Below, piece after piece: positions 62,309-64,000 of a DNA stretch of 64,000 bases. Source of the stretch: Streptomyces sp. ADI95-17. Its GTDB lineage: Bacteria > Actinomycetota > Actinomycetes > Streptomycetales > Streptomycetaceae. Numbering within the stretch: the first letter of the stretch is position 1; every line of letters begins with the position of its first letter. The position numbers were made by a program, and so were the translations under genes. The stretch lies in the NCBI RefSeq assembly GCF_003846175.1, contig NZ_ML123049.1:608841-672840 (forward strand). Direction: 5' to 3'. The notes under the pieces were generated by a model, which did no database searches, was not told where the DNA came from, and saw nothing but the letters and a program-made list of their open reading frames with translations.

Positions 62309-63109
62309 TCAGCCGGTGGAACCGCTGCTCGCCAGTGCGTCGGAGAGTTCCTCGGCGGCCTGCTGGAGGATCGGCACGATCCGTTCCGTCGCCGCGTCCG
62401 TCACCCGGCCCGCCGGGCCGGAGATCGAGATCGCGGCCGAGGTGGGCGAGTTCGGTACGGAGACCGCCAGGCAGCGCACCCCGATCTCCTGCTCGTTGTC
62501 GTCGACCGCGTAGCCGACCCGGCGGACCTGCTCCAGCGCGTCGAGGAAGCCGTCGGGGGTGGTGATCGTCTTCTCGGTGGCGGCGGGCATCCCGGTACGG
62601 GCGAGCAGCGCCCGCACCTCCTCCGGCGGCGTGTGTGCCAGCAGCGCCTTGCCGACCCCGGTGGAGTGGGGGAGCACCCGGCGGCCCACCTCGGTGAACA
62701 TGCGCATCGAGTGCTTGGACGGCACCTGCGCCACGTACACGATCTCGTCGCCGTCGAGCAGCGCCATGTTCGCGGTCTCGCCGGTCTCCTCGACCAGCCG
62801 CGCGAGATACGGGCGGGCCCAGGTGCCCAGGAGCCGGGACGCGGACTCGCCGAGCCGGATCAGCCGGGGGCCCAGCGCGTAGCGCCGGTTGGGCTGCTGG
62901 CGTACGTATCCGCAGAGCACCAGCGTGCGCATCAGGCGGTGAATGGTGGGCAGCGGCAGCCCGCTGCTCGCGGAGAGCTCGCTCAGCCCGACCTCACCCC
63001 CCGCGTCCGCCATCCGTTCCAGCAGATCGAAGGCACGCTCAAGGGACTGCACACCACCGCTGGGAGCGGCGGGCTTGGAGTCGGATGTGCTGGCGTGGGA
63101 CGGCGGCAC
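62309..63109 (-). CDS. allR: IclR-family regulator, probable allantoin repressor AllR
   Basis: 266 aa. Winged-helix HTH (VQSLERAFDLLERMADA, VGLSELSASSGLPLPTIHRLMRTL, about 18-70), then the IclR effector domain (ANMALLDGDEIVYVAQV, STGVGKALLAH, GYAVDDNEQEIGVRCLAVSV). GTG at 63109 with AAAGGA 8 bases upstream. Divergent from allB, as in other Streptomyces where AllR represses allantoin genes. The paired box A sites at its own promoter, gcl, hyi and aceB are its likely targets. Confidence 0.87.
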   Translation of the reverse strand: MPPSHASTSDSKPAAPSGGVQSLERAFDLLERMADAGGEVGLSELSASSGLPLPTIHRLMRTLVLCGYVRQQPNRRYALGPRLIRLGESASRLLGTWARPYLARLVEETGETANMALLDGDEIVYVAQVPSKHSMRMFTEVGRRVLPHSTGVGKALLAHTPPEEVRALLARTGMPAATEKTITTPDGFLDALEQVRRVGYAVDDNEQEIGVRCLAVSVPNSPTSAAISISGPAGRVTDAATERIVPILQQAAEELSDALASSGSTG

Positions 63110-63293
63110 GTCAACGGTCCTTTCGAGGCGGAAGAGCTGGTGCCCCGCCCGGCGAGGCACCCTGCAGCCTACCGGGCGGTTCCCGATCGGCGCACTGCTC
63201 GGGGTACGGCGTCCTGGCCGGTCAGAGCCCGTTTGTCCCGGTGTCGGCAGTCGGCCGGGCAGATCTCAGGGCCGGCACTGGTCCCATGTTACG

Positions 63294-63329
63294 TTCCGCT
63301 CTCCGAAATGAGACTTTTACTTTGTGGAA
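63294..63329. promoter_or_regulatory. Paired box A sites between allR and allB
   Basis: TTCCGCTCTCCGAAA (63294-63308) and TTTTACTTTGTGGAA (63315-63329) match box A loosely (about 10 and 9 of 15) and are again exactly 21 bases apart. They probably serve autoregulation of allR. The remaining gap up to 63386 shows nothing else. Confidence 0.45.
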
Positions 63330-63386
63330 ATCTCCAGTTGTGGCCCCGGAGTGGCCCGACGGCCGCCCGGCGAGGAGGGTGGGGTC

Positions 63387-63434
63387 TTGACGGGCTCGAA
63401 TCCCGAGTGAAGACTCCTTCAACAGTTCGTTGAA
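63387..63434 (+). promoter_or_regulatory. allB promoter with box B
   Basis: TTGACG (63387-63392), 17 bases, AAGACT (63410-63415), then the perfect palindrome TTCAACAGTTCGTTGAA (63418-63434) just downstream. The box matches those at katA and uraD. Confidence 0.6.
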
Positions 63435-63471
63435 TTCATCAGCGTTCGAAAGACCGAAGTGAGGAGCACGG

Positions 63472-64000
63472 GTGTCCGGTGCGGACGTGGAACTGGTACT
63501 GCGCTCGACGCGTGTGGTCACTCCGGACGGGACGCGCCCCGCAGCGGTCGCCGTCGCCGACGGGAGAATCGACGCCGTCCTGCCGTACGACGCCGAGGTG
63601 CCGGCCGGTGCCCGGCTGGAGGACTTCGGCGACGATGTCCTGCTGCCCGGGATCGTCGACACCCATGTCCATGTGAACGACCCGGGCCGCACGGAGTGGG
63701 AAGGCTTCCACACCGCCACCCGCGCGGCGGCGGCCGGCGGCATCACCACCCTGCTCGACATGCCGCTCAACTCCCTCCCGCCGACCACCACCGTCGACCA
63801 CCTGCGCACCAAGCAGCGGGTGGCCGCCCCCAAGGCGCACATCGACACCGGCTTCTGGGGCGGCGCGATCCCGTCCAACGTGAAGGACCTGCGTCCGCTG
63901 TACGAGGCCGGGGTGTTCGGCTTCAAGTGCTTCCTGTCGCCCTCCGGCGTCGAGGAGTTCCCGGAGCTCGGCCAGGAGCAGCTGGCCCGGTCCATGGCGG
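63472..64000 (+). CDS. allB: Allantoinase, N-terminal part (cut by window end)
   Basis: 176 codons are visible and the frame runs off the window. Hydrolyses allantoin to allantoate. The metal motif is DTHVHVNDPGRTEWEGF (His65, His67). The carboxylated Lys is Lys152 in FGFKCFLSPSGVEEF, and TTLLDMPLNSLPPTT is typical of AllB. GTG start with GAGGAG upstream. Divergent from allR. Confidence 0.93.
   Translation, partial: MSGADVELVLRSTRVVTPDGTRPAAVAVADGRIDAVLPYDAEVPAGARLEDFGDDVLLPGIVDTHVHVNDPGRTEWEGFHTATRAAAAGGITTLLDMPLNSLPPTTTVDHLRTKQRVAAPKAHIDTGFWGGAIPSNVKDLRPLYEAGVFGFKCFLSPSGVEEFPELGQEQLARSMA

Noticed and set aside
1..64000. tRNA, rRNA, CRISPR arrays, transposases or integrase-attachment sites
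   Set aside because: No sequence of these kinds was recognised on either strand by reading.

Overview
The window looks like part of a Streptomyces chromosome. GC content is very high, GTG and TTG starts and 4-base ATGA/GTGA gene overlaps are common, and several families are typical of the genus: a cold-shock protein with a C-terminal extension, DUF5709- and DUF5955-like proteins, a GH18 chitinase, a GH46 chitosanase, and TIGR03086-like and SRPBCC proteins. No rRNA, tRNA, CRISPR array or insertion sequence was seen.

Region 1 (1-8.75 kb, minus strand) is a glycerol operon: MFS transporter, glpK, glpD, an alkylglycerone-phosphate-synthase-like flavoprotein, a GlpP-type antiterminator, an ABM-fold monooxygenase and a zinc alcohol dehydrogenase. 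The leader ahead of the transporter has a good promoter followed by a hairpin with a T-tract, as expected if GlpP controls the operon by antitermination.

Region 2 (8.8-24.7 kb) is mixed. It holds a secreted amidase, a nitroreductase divergent from an ACP/ketosynthase/hydrolase cassette, small stress or hypothetical genes, a DMT transporter, an AlkZ-like DNA glycosylase, a GAF-LuxR regulator divergent from two coupled acyl-CoA synthetases, a GNAT acetyltransferase and a zinc-ribbon protein.

Region 3 (24.9-39.6 kb and 55.4-64 kb) is the core of the window: purine/urate/allantoin catabolism and glyoxylate assimilation. It has gcl, katA, glxR, hyi, uraD-uraH-uricase, two NCS2 permeases around a probable 8-oxoguanine deaminase, malate synthase, a MobA-like cytidylyltransferase, the IclR regulator AllR and the start of allB. 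Urate goes through 5-hydroxyisourate and OHCU to allantoin, and the H2O2 made by uricase can be removed by the catalase. Glyoxylate released from allantoin can enter metabolism through tartronate semialdehyde (gcl, hyi, glxR) or malate (aceB). Two palindrome families recur at these promoters. Box A (near TTCCGTAWTGCGGAA) occurs in pairs exactly 21 bp apart at gcl, hyi, aceB and allR/allB. Box B (near TTCAACRAACTGTTGA) occurs at katA, uraD, aceB and allB.

Region 4 (39.6-55.4 kb) separates the two catabolic blocks. It carries a chitosanase with a palindromic operator, an SH3 protein, a hydrolase, a HEAT-repeat protein, an amidohydrolase, an FnIII lipoprotein, a 1155-residue SF1 helicase-PLD nuclease protein resembling single-gene Mokosh-type defence proteins, a chitinase with a DasR-like site between -35 and -10, and a TetR/solute-binding-protein pair sharing a double operator. 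After malate synthase come a two-component system and an ABC exporter, then allR and allB at the right edge.
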